From positions 1 to 37,465 of the forward strand of contig JAPLFO010000162.1 of NCBI GenBank assembly GCA_026390635.1: a stretch of DNA of 37,465 bases. The letters are read 5' to 3'. The notes under the pieces were generated by a model. The model ran no database searches. It had not been told where the DNA came from and saw only the letters and a program-made list of their open reading frames with translations. The translations under genes and the position numbers were made by a program. The first letter of the stretch is position 1. Every line of letters starts with the position of its first letter. This DNA is from Ignavibacteriales bacterium. GTDB taxonomy: Bacteria > Bacteroidota > Ignavibacteria > UBA10030 > UBA8401. This document shows, piece after piece, positions 22,534 through 30,766 of the stretch.

Positions 22534-22612
22534 TGCCACAGAGATCACAGAGAGCACAGAGGAATTTGTCCTCGATCCCATTTTCTCTGTATCCTCTGCG
22601 ATCAGTGCGGCA
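22534..22612. repeat. Palindromic repeat, CACAGAG family (right flank of permease remnant)
   Basis: TGCCACAGAGATCACAGAG is matched in inverted orientation by CTCTGTATCCTCTGCGATCAGTGCGGCA. Arms of about 28 bases and a spacer of about 22 bases. Its outer end, GCGGCAAATGTTTTTTATTCATAACG, matches the outer end of the first copy (GTGGCAAATG...ATTCATAACG), so the repeat and the gene ends were duplicated as one block or converged by conversion. Confidence 0.75.
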
Positions 22613-22620
22613 AATGTTTT

Positions 22621-23973
22621 TTATTCATAACGCAGCGAAACCACCGGATCCTGTTTTGCCGCGTTCATAGCCGGAAAGATTCCGAATGCAATGCCGATCG
22701 CAATCGAAATGGTAAATGATACAATCACCGACACACCGCTCACAATTGTATTGATCCCGGCAAACCTTTCGATTGCGCTGCTCAGCAGAAGACCGAGCGC
22801 GATACCGATCAATCCGCCGGTCACACTGATCATCACCGCTTCACTCAGAAACTGAAAGATCACATGTCGCCGCGTTGCGCCGATGGCACGGCGTATGCCG
22901 ACTTCTTTCGTCCGTTCCAGCACAGAGGCAAGCATGATATTCATAATCCCTATGCCGCCGACAACGAGGGATATCGAGGCGATGGCACCCAGGACAATAT
23001 TGAAGATTTCTTTTGTGCGCTGTTCCTGCTTGAGCAATTGCTCGGGAACCGTCACCTGAAAATCCACAACTCCGTTATGGCGCCGCTCGAGCATGCGACT
23101 GATGATTTCAGCAAGCCCGCCCATTTTAGCCGATTCTGCAACCCTCACCACCAGGCGATCCAGTTGGTGATAATTCACCGCTTTTTTGTCCGATTCATCG
23201 GAGGCATCGTTCCCTGAGGAGCGCGCTGCCTTTTGAATATCTGTGCGTGTTACCATTGTCCGGTTCTTGTACCGCAGCAGCAACGTGCTGATGGGGACAT
23301 AGACGTCGAAGTTGAAATCCCGCAAGCCGAGATGTTGCATCGACCCTTTCGACATTTTACGTTCCTGCAGTACACCGATCACCGTCAGCCAGAGGCTGCC
23401 GCATTTAACGGTCCTGCCGATAGGATTCTCGGTGGCGAAGAACTTTGTTTTAATGCCGTAGCCGATCACCGCCACCGGCGCAGCCAGATCCGCCTGTACG
23501 TCTGTAAATATCTTCCCTTCTGTCAGTTCGAAATCGGTTGCGTGAAAGTACGTGGAATCGATACCGACAATCTTTGCACTTCGTTTCATCCCTTCACGAA
23601 TCACAACCGTCTCGACCACTACCTCCGGGCTGATAAAATCCACAAACGGCAATGTTTTCTGGATGCTCCGGCCGTCTTGCAGCGTCAAACCCGGACTGAA
23701 TTTTTTCTTTTCCTTTTTCTTCGATGCATCTTCATCTGTGACTTTGCCCTCTTCCTGCTCCACCACCGGTGTGATGATAATATTATTGGCACCGAGGAGC
23801 TTCATCTGCTCGAGAATTTCCTGTTCCGCTCCGGTGCCGACGGCAAGCATGGAGATGACGGAACCGACACCAAAGACGATGCCGAGCGATGTCAGGATAG
23901 CGCGGAGCTTGTTGTGCGTGATTGCTTCAACCGCGATGCTCAGACTCTGGACAAAAAGCGGATAGATGCTCAC
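22621..23973 (-). CDS. MacB/FtsX-like ABC transporter permease
   Basis: A 450-residue permease. The N-terminal membrane helix (about 22-45, AILTSLGIVFGVGSVISML) is followed by a large periplasmic MacB_PCD domain (about 50-300) and a C-terminal FtsX domain with three helices (about 330-352, 375-400, 410-435). Typical elements are GANNIIITP near the start of the periplasmic part, LERTKEVGIRRAIGATRRHV and the closing FPAMNAAKQDPVVSLRYE. A lysine- and glutamate-rich insert sits near 72-91. No nucleotide-binding domain is fused. The GTG start at 23973 overlaps the adaptor stop (GTGA). It needs a separate ATPase, which is not encoded anywhere in this window. Confidence 0.92.
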   Translation of the reverse strand: MSIYPLFVQSLSIAVEAITHNKLRAILTSLGIVFGVGSVISMLAVGTGAEQEILEQMKLLGANNIIITPVVEQEEGKVTDEDASKKKEKKKFSPGLTLQDGRSIQKTLPFVDFISPEVVVETVVIREGMKRSAKIVGIDSTYFHATDFELTEGKIFTDVQADLAAPVAVIGYGIKTKFFATENPIGRTVKCGSLWLTVIGVLQERKMSKGSMQHLGLRDFNFDVYVPISTLLLRYKNRTMVTRTDIQKAARSSGNDASDESDKKAVNYHQLDRLVVRVAESAKMGGLAEIISRMLERRHNGVVDFQVTVPEQLLKQEQRTKEIFNIVLGAIASISLVVGGIGIMNIMLASVLERTKEVGIRRAIGATRRHVIFQFLSEAVMISVTGGLIGIALGLLLSSAIERFAGINTIVSGVSVIVSFTISIAIGIAFGIFPAMNAAKQDPVVSLRYE

Positions 23974-25196
23974 TTCTTTGCCTCAAAGGGAGTCGTGAGA
24001 TATATCCTGTCTTTTTCAGTAAGCCCTTCAAGCACAATGGCTTCGTTGTCGTTCATGAGTCCGAGTTTGATGGGCTGTTTCATCGGAGCGCCGCGATCCT
24101 GTTTGTAGACAAACGTCCGTCCGCTATCGGCGTGGAGACATTCAAGTGGAATCGAGAGGGCATTTTTCTGTTCCGCCACAAGAATCTCGTTCGAAGTTGT
24201 CATGGACGGCCGCAAGGTGCTGTCCGATTCCTGGACATGGATGTGCACTTCAAACACTTTTGAATCCGAGTTTGGACGCTGTTCGCCGATATTGGCAACG
24301 CTGATGATGCTGCCGGTGAGCACTTTTTTGGGGTCCGCATCCAACTTGATGCGTATCGACTGACCGACAGCAATTTTCTGGATATCGATTTCGCTGACAT
24401 AGGTGATCGATTCCATGTCCCGCAGATCCGGCAGTGTCGCTACAGTCGGTTCCCACGCGTTGATGGTGGAACCGACGACTTTCTTTTTGCCGTTCCATTC
24501 GCGGGCATAGATAACCATGCCATCCGCCGGAGCCTTGACGGTAAAATCTCCAACCGTGCGCTGGAACAACTCTGAACGCTGACGTTCCTTCTTCAAATCC
24601 GCTTCAACAGTGACAATCTTTGCGATGGCCTGCTGTTTTTTCGTTACATAATTTTTTTCCGCCTGAGTGAAATTGCGCTGTGCCCGTTCGTAGTCTATTT
24701 CCGCCTGGCGCTGCATAGCGGGCGCTTCGTACTTCGACTGCTCCAGATAGATCTGCTTTTCTTCTCTAGCGTAGCGAAGGTTGACCAGTTCATCCCGCGC
24801 CTGAGCGAGCGTGAGTGTGCTGTCCAGCGTAGTTTGCAAATACTGAGCATCCAATTTCTGGACAGTGAGAAGAGATTCTTTGTATTTATCGGTGATTTCA
24901 GACTTGTCAAGATCTGCGACAAAATCCCCTTTCTTCACGACCGTTCCTTCGGGCACGAGGGTGCTGATTTTCATCTGCCAGATGTAGACAGCGCGAGCAT
25001 TTTCCGGACCCATGACCTGGATGGAATTCTTTGCCTGCAATTCTCCGGTGGTGGTAACGAGTACCCTGAACTCTCCCCGTCGCGGAGAGGTGGTGACATC
25101 CTGTTTCCCTCCGGATTCTTTTCCGGAGATGAACCAGAATACTGCTACCAACAAGAGTATTACAACTGCGGAAATGATAATGATGCGGCGTTTCAT
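23970..25196 (-). CDS. HlyD/MacA-type periplasmic adaptor
   Basis: A 408-residue membrane fusion protein: N-terminal anchor helix at about 5-23 (IIISAVVILLLVAVFW), first half of a barrel-sandwich hybrid domain, a long helical hairpin (about 105-215, rich in Q, E and K), the second half of the barrel (FTVKAPADGMVIYAREW), a beta-barrel domain (ITYVSEIDIQKIAVGQSIRIKL region) and a membrane-proximal end. It would link the inner-membrane permease to the TolC-like channel. First gene of the efflux group. An operator-like palindrome lies 34 bases upstream of its ATG. The ribosome site is weak. Confidence 0.92.
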   Translation of the reverse strand: MKRRIIIISAVVILLLVAVFWFISGKESGGKQDVTTSPRRGEFRVLVTTTGELQAKNSIQVMGPENARAVYIWQMKISTLVPEGTVVKKGDFVADLDKSEITDKYKESLLTVQKLDAQYLQTTLDSTLTLAQARDELVNLRYAREEKQIYLEQSKYEAPAMQRQAEIDYERAQRNFTQAEKNYVTKKQQAIAKIVTVEADLKKERQRSELFQRTVGDFTVKAPADGMVIYAREWNGKKKVVGSTINAWEPTVATLPDLRDMESITYVSEIDIQKIAVGQSIRIKLDADPKKVLTGSIISVANIGEQRPNSDSKVFEVHIHVQESDSTLRPSMTTSNEILVAEQKNALSIPLECLHADSGRTFVYKQDRGAPMKQPIKLGLMNDNEAIVLEGLTEKDRIYLTTPFEAKK

Positions 25197-25509
25197 TCAT
25201 CACTCTGAATTTGATTGGAGGTGCGCCATCGGACGTGTACAGTGTACAAGTCCATAGGAAACCGACGCATCAATGTACGGGAAGGAAAGCGAAATATCCA
25301 GAAATATATATTACCGGATGGCCTGGTAATGCTGCCAATCGTTTCCGAAAATGCATTCATGAACATACAGCTACGCTATTCAGAAATATAATTCGTCGCA
25401 ATCGCGCGGCATTTGACTGCCCTGCACGCCGGCAGCGACGGCATGCATTCGGCACGCAATGCAACGAGTCTCTGGCTGTAGAGTAGTGCTGACGATGTGC
25501 TGACACACG
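25197..25509. other. Intergenic region (313 bases) upstream of the efflux operon
   Basis: Apart from the palindrome at 25231-25253, an AT-rich stretch (about 25300-25315, AGAAATATATATTACC) could hold promoter elements. No gene is evident; short frames on both strands lack ribosome sites. Confidence 0.5.
25231..25253. promoter_or_regulatory. Operator-like palindrome before the efflux operon
   Basis: GGAC-N-TGTACA-N-TGTACA-N-GTCC: 10 of 11 base pairs of a 23-base palindrome match (the exception is 25235/25249). It is centred at 25242, 34 bases upstream of the adaptor start. The symmetry and place fit a binding site for a dimeric repressor such as a TetR, MarR or GntR protein. No regulator gene is adjacent. 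Confidence 0.65.
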
Positions 25510-26661
25510 TCACGTGTTCGGGCGCTCTCCAAATCGCTTCGCTGCATAGAACACAATGCAACCAAGGACGAGGGCAACGGCAAATCCCTGCGGAACAGTA
25601 AACGCAATGAGGCCGGTCAGAAGCGCGATGAGAAGATTGCGCGAAGAGGAGCTTTGATCCCGGATGAAGGACAACAGCGTCAGTGCTTCGAAGAGAAGCA
25701 CAACACCCAAAATCGGTCGGGGAAAAATTTTCAGCAGCTCATACAATGGGCCACTGAAAAAGAGTCCTGTTAGCAAATAAAAAGTGCCATAGATAATCAC
25801 CGCACCGCCTGTCCGGGCGCCAAAGGTGTAGTGCCCCGCCAACCCGCCGCAACCATGGCAGACTGGAATCCCACCGAAGAACGGTGCGATGAGATTGACG
25901 ATCGAGTACGTCAGCCCGATCTGGCCCGCCTTCACGGAACGCTCCGGAAAGAGATCATGGATCGTTTTCTCCGTCGCAATCACAGAATTGGAAATGGAGA
26001 GCGGAATCTGGGGCAGTGCCAACAGCATTGTACCGGTAAGGATGTCATCCCAACCGGGTACGCGAAATTGCGGCAACGCGAGGCGCACATCTCCCAGAAT
26101 TGCGTCCATATGCAATCCGACAACAAGAGCGTACAGCACTCCTATGCCGATCACCAGCAGTCCCGGTGGAATGCGCCGGTTTCCCCACAGAAGGATCATG
26201 AGAAACATCCCGGCCAGCGCCAGGCCGTAACCGGGCAATCCCATTGAAGGCACGTAGTCTTTCAGTGCAAGCGACGCAAGTGAAAGGCCAAGCCCGAATT
26301 GGATTCCCCGTACCACGGCGGGGGGAATCCAGCGGATGAGCAACGTCAACCCGCCTGTTATCGTGAGAAAGAGCATTATGATGCCCACCGAAATGCCGGC
26401 GCCAAAGAGAACGGGACCGGCAATTTTCTGCGTGATGACTAACACTGCCATCGCTTTGAGCGGCTGCATCGGCATCGGAATGCCGTAGACGATGCCGGTA
26501 AGAATCTGCATCAATCCAAACATGATAAAGACGCTCGCACTGTCAAGTCCCGCGGCAAGGATAATGCCGACAATAAGGGGCAGATCCGTGCCGATATCTC
26601 CAAAACTGCCGGCAAGTTCGTTTCGATCGAAGCGGATGCGATTCCGGGTGAAAGCTTTCAT
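25510..26661 (-). CDS. MOT1-type molybdate/sulfate transporter
   Basis: A 383-residue polytopic protein with ten or more hydrophobic helices, of the SulP-related MOT1 family (MFS_MOT1). Signature blocks are NELAGSFGDIGTDLPLIVG (residues 14-32), PMPMQPLKAMAVLVITQ and PVCHGCGGLAGHYTFGARTG. MOT1 proteins are high-affinity molybdate carriers in plants and algae, and bacterial homologues are commonly labelled putative sulfate transporters. Its ATG overlaps the mobA stop (ATGA), inside a molybdopterin cluster, which argues strongly for molybdate as substrate. No ModABC genes are in the window, so this may be the route of molybdate entry. Confidence 0.88.
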   Translation of the reverse strand: MKAFTRNRIRFDRNELAGSFGDIGTDLPLIVGIILAAGLDSASVFIMFGLMQILTGIVYGIPMPMQPLKAMAVLVITQKIAGPVLFGAGISVGIIMLFLTITGGLTLLIRWIPPAVVRGIQFGLGLSLASLALKDYVPSMGLPGYGLALAGMFLMILLWGNRRIPPGLLVIGIGVLYALVVGLHMDAILGDVRLALPQFRVPGWDDILTGTMLLALPQIPLSISNSVIATEKTIHDLFPERSVKAGQIGLTYSIVNLIAPFFGGIPVCHGCGGLAGHYTFGARTGGAVIIYGTFYLLTGLFFSGPLYELLKIFPRPILGVVLLFEALTLLSFIRDQSSSSRNLLIALLTGLIAFTVPQGFAVALVLGCIVFYAAKRFGERPNT

Positions 26662-27281
26662 GCGATCGCCTCCCGTCCGAGAGCGGCCAATCGCTCAACA
26701 TCGTCGGGATTGTTTACATTGATGAAAGATCCGGCTCTATAGCCGTTGTAGTGTGATTCTATGTCGATGATCTCACCCTCCGCCTTCCGGACAAGTTCGA
26801 GCACGGGACACATTTTTTCTTTCTGCACGGATTGCTTTCTTGCCGCGATGATTTCCTGCACTAACGGAAGGATGCTTTTGGAATAGATGCCGCACAATTG
26901 CTGAACAAAACCATCTGCCCGCGCCACAACGATCGGTCGTGCCGTCGGATAGCTGATGATAAATTCGATGATGTCCGGAGTAATCATCGGCATATCACAA
27001 CTCAGGACAAATATTCTTTCCGTCGCCGCTGTGGTAAGGCCTGCATGAATGCCGGCGAGAGGTCCCCGATGATCGATCAGATCAGGAACGGTACGAAGTG
27101 AAAGCATTGCGTATTCTTCCGGGGTGTTCGTGCTCAGCAGAACTTCAGAGAAAAGCGACACCATGCGTTTGGCAACAGACTCAATCATTGTCGCATTGCC
27201 AAAGGGCAGCAGAGCTTTGTTCGTTCCCATGCGTGTGCTCCTGCCGCCGGCGAGGATGATGCCGGTTATATCGGAATGCAT
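26658..27281 (-). CDS. mobA: Molybdenum cofactor guanylyltransferase
   Basis: A 207-residue nucleotidyltransferase that attaches GMP to molybdenum cofactor to give the MGD form used by DMSO-reductase-family enzymes. The GTP-binding loop ITGIILAGGRSTRMGTNKA lies at 5-23 and the catalytic segment is LSCDMPM. The ATG at 27281 has GGAGG 4 bases upstream and overlaps the moeA end by 16 bases. A longer frame to 27398 runs through moeA and is rejected. A related possibility, the cytidylyltransferase MocA, cannot be fully excluded; the LAGGRSTRMG loop and protein length fit MobA better. Confidence 0.88.
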   Translation of the reverse strand: MHSDITGIILAGGRSTRMGTNKALLPFGNATMIESVAKRMVSLFSEVLLSTNTPEEYAMLSLRTVPDLIDHRGPLAGIHAGLTTAATERIFVLSCDMPMITPDIIEFIISYPTARPIVVARADGFVQQLCGIYSKSILPLVQEIIAARKQSVQKEKMCPVLELVRKAEGEIIDIESHYNGYRAGSFINVNNPDDVERLAALGREAIA

Positions 27282-28480
27282 TCCACCTCCGCACCGGCCG
27301 GCAATGACTGAACGCTTTCCGGAACAATAACAAGGCAATTTGCATCGCTGAGTGTCTTCATATCTCCCGACGATCGGGCAGCAAGAACGGCAGCACAATT
27401 CTTCCCTGAAACCGCATCATAGCGAATCACCCCGCGCATGAAATGACGCATCGTGTCCTTTTTTGAGATCGGATTTTCCAGCGATGCACGAAGTTGAGGC
27501 AGTGCGTGCTGGTGATAAACAGTTTCAAGAAACGGCTTGACAAAAAGCGAAAAGCCGACGAAAGCGGAAACGGGATTGCCGGGGAGCCCGAAGACCGGGA
27601 TTGCTTTCTCCCCTTTCTGCAGCATCCCGAAGAGAACAGGTTTGCCGGGACGGATTTTCACCCGCCAGAAGATGGTCCTCATCCCAACCGACTCCAGCAC
27701 TTCCTTGACATAATCGTGTGCGCCGACAGAAACACCGCCGGTTGTTATCAGAAGATCCAGATTCTGTTCCTCCAGAGCATTCCCGATCGTTGCACGCAGC
27801 TGCTCCTTTGAGTCAGCGACGACACCAAGATCAACGGGAATCAACTGCATCGACTCGGCAGAAGAAATTAGCATCGAAGGATTTGTTGCGCGAATTTTGT
27901 CGTCCCGCGGGGTGGATTCAATTGGAATCAGCTCATCACCTGACGATAGAATGCCCGCTCTCAGTTTTTGAAACACCAATGGATGATGACATCCGCATGC
28001 GGCGAGAAGGGAAACAGTTTGCGGCTTGATGAATGAGAACCCCGGAACTGCAAGAGAGTTGCACTTGAGGTCTTCACCCTTCCTTCGAATATTCTTCCCC
28101 CGAAGAATGGCGGCATCGTCGCGAAGACGGATACGATCGCTATCAACAAGAACATCCTCAATCGGAATAATGGCATCGGCACCATCAGGCAACGATGCGC
28201 CCGTCATAATAGCAACGGCAGATTCTTCATTCAGTTTGAATCCGGCAGAATGTCCCGCATGGGAAGTAGCAATGATCTTCCACTCTGTTGTCCCGGGCTG
28301 CAAGCGCACAGCATATCCATCTACGGTGGAATTGTCGAACGGAGGAAGATCGGTATCTGCGACGACGTTTTCTGCCAGAATGCGGCCAGATGTCTGCAGA
28401 AGCGTGAGCGTCTCTGTTCGCAATGAAAGAGATGCGCCGTGACTGCACACAATACGAAGAGCGTCAGCGTATGAAATCAT
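27266..28480 (-). CDS. moeA: Molybdopterin molybdenumtransferase
   Basis: Inserts molybdate into adenylylated molybdopterin. The 404-residue length is typical. DLPPFDNSTVDGYAVR is at 44-59, MTGASLPDGADAIIPIED lies in the domain that closes over the active site, and ILSSGDEL, TTGGVSVGAHDY and VFGLPGNPVSAF mark the MogA-like domain III. The ATG at 28480 is preferred; a TTG at 28498 would add six residues. No Shine-Dalgarno is visible for either. The 3' end overlaps mobA. A dispersed repeat separates it from the MOSC gene. Confidence 0.95.
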   Translation of the reverse strand: MISYADALRIVCSHGASLSLRTETLTLLQTSGRILAENVVADTDLPPFDNSTVDGYAVRLQPGTTEWKIIATSHAGHSAGFKLNEESAVAIMTGASLPDGADAIIPIEDVLVDSDRIRLRDDAAILRGKNIRRKGEDLKCNSLAVPGFSFIKPQTVSLLAACGCHHPLVFQKLRAGILSSGDELIPIESTPRDDKIRATNPSMLISSAESMQLIPVDLGVVADSKEQLRATIGNALEEQNLDLLITTGGVSVGAHDYVKEVLESVGMRTIFWRVKIRPGKPVLFGMLQKGEKAIPVFGLPGNPVSAFVGFSLFVKPFLETVYHQHALPQLRASLENPISKKDTMRHFMRGVIRYDAVSGKNCAAVLAARSSGDMKTLSDANCLVIVPESVQSLPAGAEVECIPI

Positions 28481-28529
28481 TGTGAGAGGAGACCACAAAA
28501 TAATTGATGGCTATCCAACGTTGTTCGTC

Positions 28530-28680
28530 ATCCGGAGCAAACGCTCTCTGCCAAAGGCATTCCTTTGGAAGACTCGCTCGGGGTAACGCAGCAGCCTTCT
28601 AAAAACGCCTGCGTTATACGATTTCATATGCCGTCATCCCGAGCGAGTCCCGCCATAGCGGGACGAGTCGAGGGAAGTGT
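28530..28680. repeat. Dispersed palindromic repeat, CCCTCGACTC family, copy 3
   Basis: GTAACGCAG...CTGCGTTA (about 28584-28617) forms an 8-bp stem, then CGTCATCCCGAGCGAGTCCCGC-CATA-GCGGGACGAGTCGAGGG includes a perfect GTCCCGC/GCGGGAC hairpin. The modules match those at 1295-1407 and 5228-5297. It fills most of the gap between the MOSC gene and moeA. Confidence 0.65.
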
Positions 28681-28687
28681 GACAAAA

Positions 28688-29167
28688 TTATGATGACGCC
28701 ATGAAATCACGTTTCATCTTTTGTGGAGATGACGACACCGTTATCATATCGCCGGGCATTATCGTGCCGCCGCGAATCACGCGCGCGAAGATACCCTCCC
28801 GCGGCATCACACAGTCTCCGACAGTTGCATAGATCGCGCAACGTGAGTGGCATTCTTTTCCGATCTGTGTCACTTCCAACTCGGCTTCATCACCAAGTTT
28901 CAATCGAGTACCCAGCGGAAATGCCGGCAGCTCTATAAACTCCGTGGTGATATTTTCAGCAAACGCTCCCGGCTGCAAATCCGGCAATCCCTTCGCCCGC
29001 ATTTCATCGATCCGTTCCAGCGCAAGGAGGCTCACCTGACGATGCCAGTCGCCTCCATGAATATCCCCTTCAAGCCCGAAGCCTTCGATGAGGCGAATCC
29101 GGGAAACATTCGACTTGGGAACGCCTTTCTTCTTGCTTATCGATATTGCGACGATTTTGCCGGTCAT
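28688..29167 (-). CDS. MOSC domain protein
   Basis: A 159-residue stand-alone MOSC (Moco sulfurase C-terminal) domain. EGFGLEGDIHGGDWHRQVSLL (residues 28-48) is the typical glycine-rich entry, and KECHSRCAIYATVGDCVMPREGIFARV carries the conserved cysteines near the predicted pterin site (about residues 103-130). MOSC domains bind molybdenum cofactor or transfer sulfur or oxygen functions to it. The gene starts 10 bases after moaC on the same strand, so it is part of the cofactor operon. The role in this cluster is inferred, not known. Confidence 0.9.
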   Translation of the reverse strand: MTGKIVAISISKKKGVPKSNVSRIRLIEGFGLEGDIHGGDWHRQVSLLALERIDEMRAKGLPDLQPGAFAENITTEFIELPAFPLGTRLKLGDEAELEVTQIGKECHSRCAIYATVGDCVMPREGIFARVIRGGTIMPGDMITVSSSPQKMKRDFMASS

Positions 29168-29177
29168 ACTCTGCTGA

Positions 29178-29660
29178 TTATTTTTCGTCTTCCGCCTGAA
29201 ACGGGCCGCTCTTCCCGCCGCTTTTCGATACCAAATGGATATCTGCTATCCGGATTGCTTTGTTGACCGCCTTGCACATGTCATAGACCGTCAGCGCAGC
29301 GACCGTGACAGCAGAGAGCGCTTCCATCTCGACGCCCGTGGTACCGATTGTTTTTACAAGAGAAGTAATCGCGATGCTTGTGCTGTTACTTTTCAATTGA
29401 AATTGGATATCGACAAACGACAACGCCAGCGGATGACACAACGGTATCAACTCCGCTGTCTTTTTCGCAGCCTGTATTCCGGCGATGCGCGCAACCGCCA
29501 GCACATCACCCTTTGCGATCTCATGCCGCTCCACTGCTGCATATGCATCCGCTCCCAGAATAACCTCGGCCGATGCCTGCGCCGTTCGCAGCGTTGCAGC
29601 TTTCGCCGATACATCGACCATGCGGGCATTTCCCTGCGCATCCAGATGAGAGAGTTCCAC
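29178..29660 (-). CDS. moaC: Cyclic pyranopterin monophosphate synthase
   Basis: Acts after MoaA: converts 3',8-cyclo-7,8-dihydro-GTP to cyclic pyranopterin monophosphate. A 160-residue protein of normal length. PLCHPLALS contains the conserved cysteine-histidine, GVEMEALSAVTVAALTVYDMCK the substrate-binding glutamate region, and the following lysine in AVNKA corresponds to the essential lysine of E. coli MoaC. KSGGKSGPF closes the fold. The start is a GTG at 29660, 3 bases after the moaA stop, indicating coupled translation. Confidence 0.95.
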   Translation of the reverse strand: MELSHLDAQGNARMVDVSAKAATLRTAQASAEVILGADAYAAVERHEIAKGDVLAVARIAGIQAAKKTAELIPLCHPLALSFVDIQFQLKSNSTSIAITSLVKTIGTTGVEMEALSAVTVAALTVYDMCKAVNKAIRIADIHLVSKSGGKSGPFQAEDEK

Positions 29661-29663
29661 GCG

Positions 29664-30665
29664 TTACCCTCCGATTCCGGTCATTGTTGATCTGCCGCCT
29701 GCGGCCAGCTGTTCTGCCGGCGGATGAACTTTCCACTTCATTCCAAGCGCTGCGAGAATGCCGGCATGGATTTCTTTTTCGGTCCCGCCGCCTCGCAACA
29801 GCGGCGCGACGTCGAATTCCTGCTCCGGCAGAGAGAAGAGACATGCTTTAATCCGTCCGGAAGCGGTGAGCCGAAGCCGGTTGCAGGAGCCGCAAAAATG
29901 TTCAGAAACCGGAGTGATAAATCCTATGATGCCTTTCTGCCCGCCGATCAGGTATTCCTTTCCGACGGCATGGACGTCGGATATTTTCGGTATCAATTCG
30001 TACTTCTCCTGAATCCGGCGTTTCATATCGCGCCAGCTCATAAATGACTGCCTGTCCCACGCATTATTGGGAAACGGCATGTATTCGATGAAACGGACGT
30101 GCAGATTCTTCTCCGCGGCAAATGCCGCGAACTCGGCGAGTTCGTCATCGTTGACGCCGCGCATCACGACGGTGTTGATCTTGATGGATTCAAATTCCGC
30201 AGATTGCACAACACTGATCGCCTCCAACACTTCTTTCAATCCATCCTGTCCGGTGATTTTTTCATAGCGATCCTCCCGCAGGGAATCAACACTGATGTTG
30301 ACGGCATCCACACCGGATGATTTCAAGACAGCACAGTGCTGACGGAGCAGCGTTCCGTTGGTTGTCACTCCGAGCATGAAGGGATGGTCGCGTTTGAATT
30401 CACCGAGTGTCTTCAAAAAACCGGTGATGCCCTTGCGTACAAAAAGTTCGCCGCCGGTCAACCGGATCTTTGTCACGCCGCATTCGAGAATAAAAAATCG
30501 AATAAGCCGAAGCACTTCGTCGAAAGAGAGAGAGTCCTTCCGGCGAGATCCGACAGTATTCGGCAACAGCGGATTGCAGTACAGACAATGGAGATTGCAG
30601 TGATCAGTCAGAGAAATGCGCAGGTAGGTATGCGTACGCCCATGTCTGTCTATTAGTTCATTCAT
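29664..30665 (-). CDS. moaA: GTP 3',8-cyclase (radical SAM)
   Basis: First step of molybdopterin synthesis. A 333-residue protein. The N-terminal cluster is C23-x3-C27-x2-C30 (DHCNLHCLYC), the C-terminal GTP-binding cluster C258-x2-C261-x13-C275 (CGSCNRLRL to KAC), and the protein ends in GG, as required of MoaA activity. The radical SAM GGEP motif reads GGEL at 71-74 here. I chose the ATG at 30665 because NELIDRHGRTHTYLRIS is the family start; the upstream frame to 30749 has no homology. No Shine-Dalgarno. XdhC lies 101 bases upstream. Confidence 0.95.
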   Translation of the reverse strand: MNELIDRHGRTHTYLRISLTDHCNLHCLYCNPLLPNTVGSRRKDSLSFDEVLRLIRFFILECGVTKIRLTGGELFVRKGITGFLKTLGEFKRDHPFMLGVTTNGTLLRQHCAVLKSSGVDAVNISVDSLREDRYEKITGQDGLKEVLEAISVVQSAEFESIKINTVVMRGVNDDELAEFAAFAAEKNLHVRFIEYMPFPNNAWDRQSFMSWRDMKRRIQEKYELIPKISDVHAVGKEYLIGGQKGIIGFITPVSEHFCGSCNRLRLTASGRIKACLFSLPEQEFDVAPLLRGGGTEKEIHAGILAALGMKWKVHPPAEQLAAGGRSTMTGIGG

Positions 30666-30766
30666 TGAAAATATCTCAAACCCATTGGGAACTTTGTTTA
30701 CTTCAATTGAGCAGACACTTTGACATTGCCGCCGCAGAATTTGACGCACGCCATCTTTCTGTCATC

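Noticed and set aside
23233-24108. A 291-codon plus-strand open frame
   Set aside because: Antisense to the adaptor and permease genes; composition rich in H, C and R with no domain, typical of a shadow frame.
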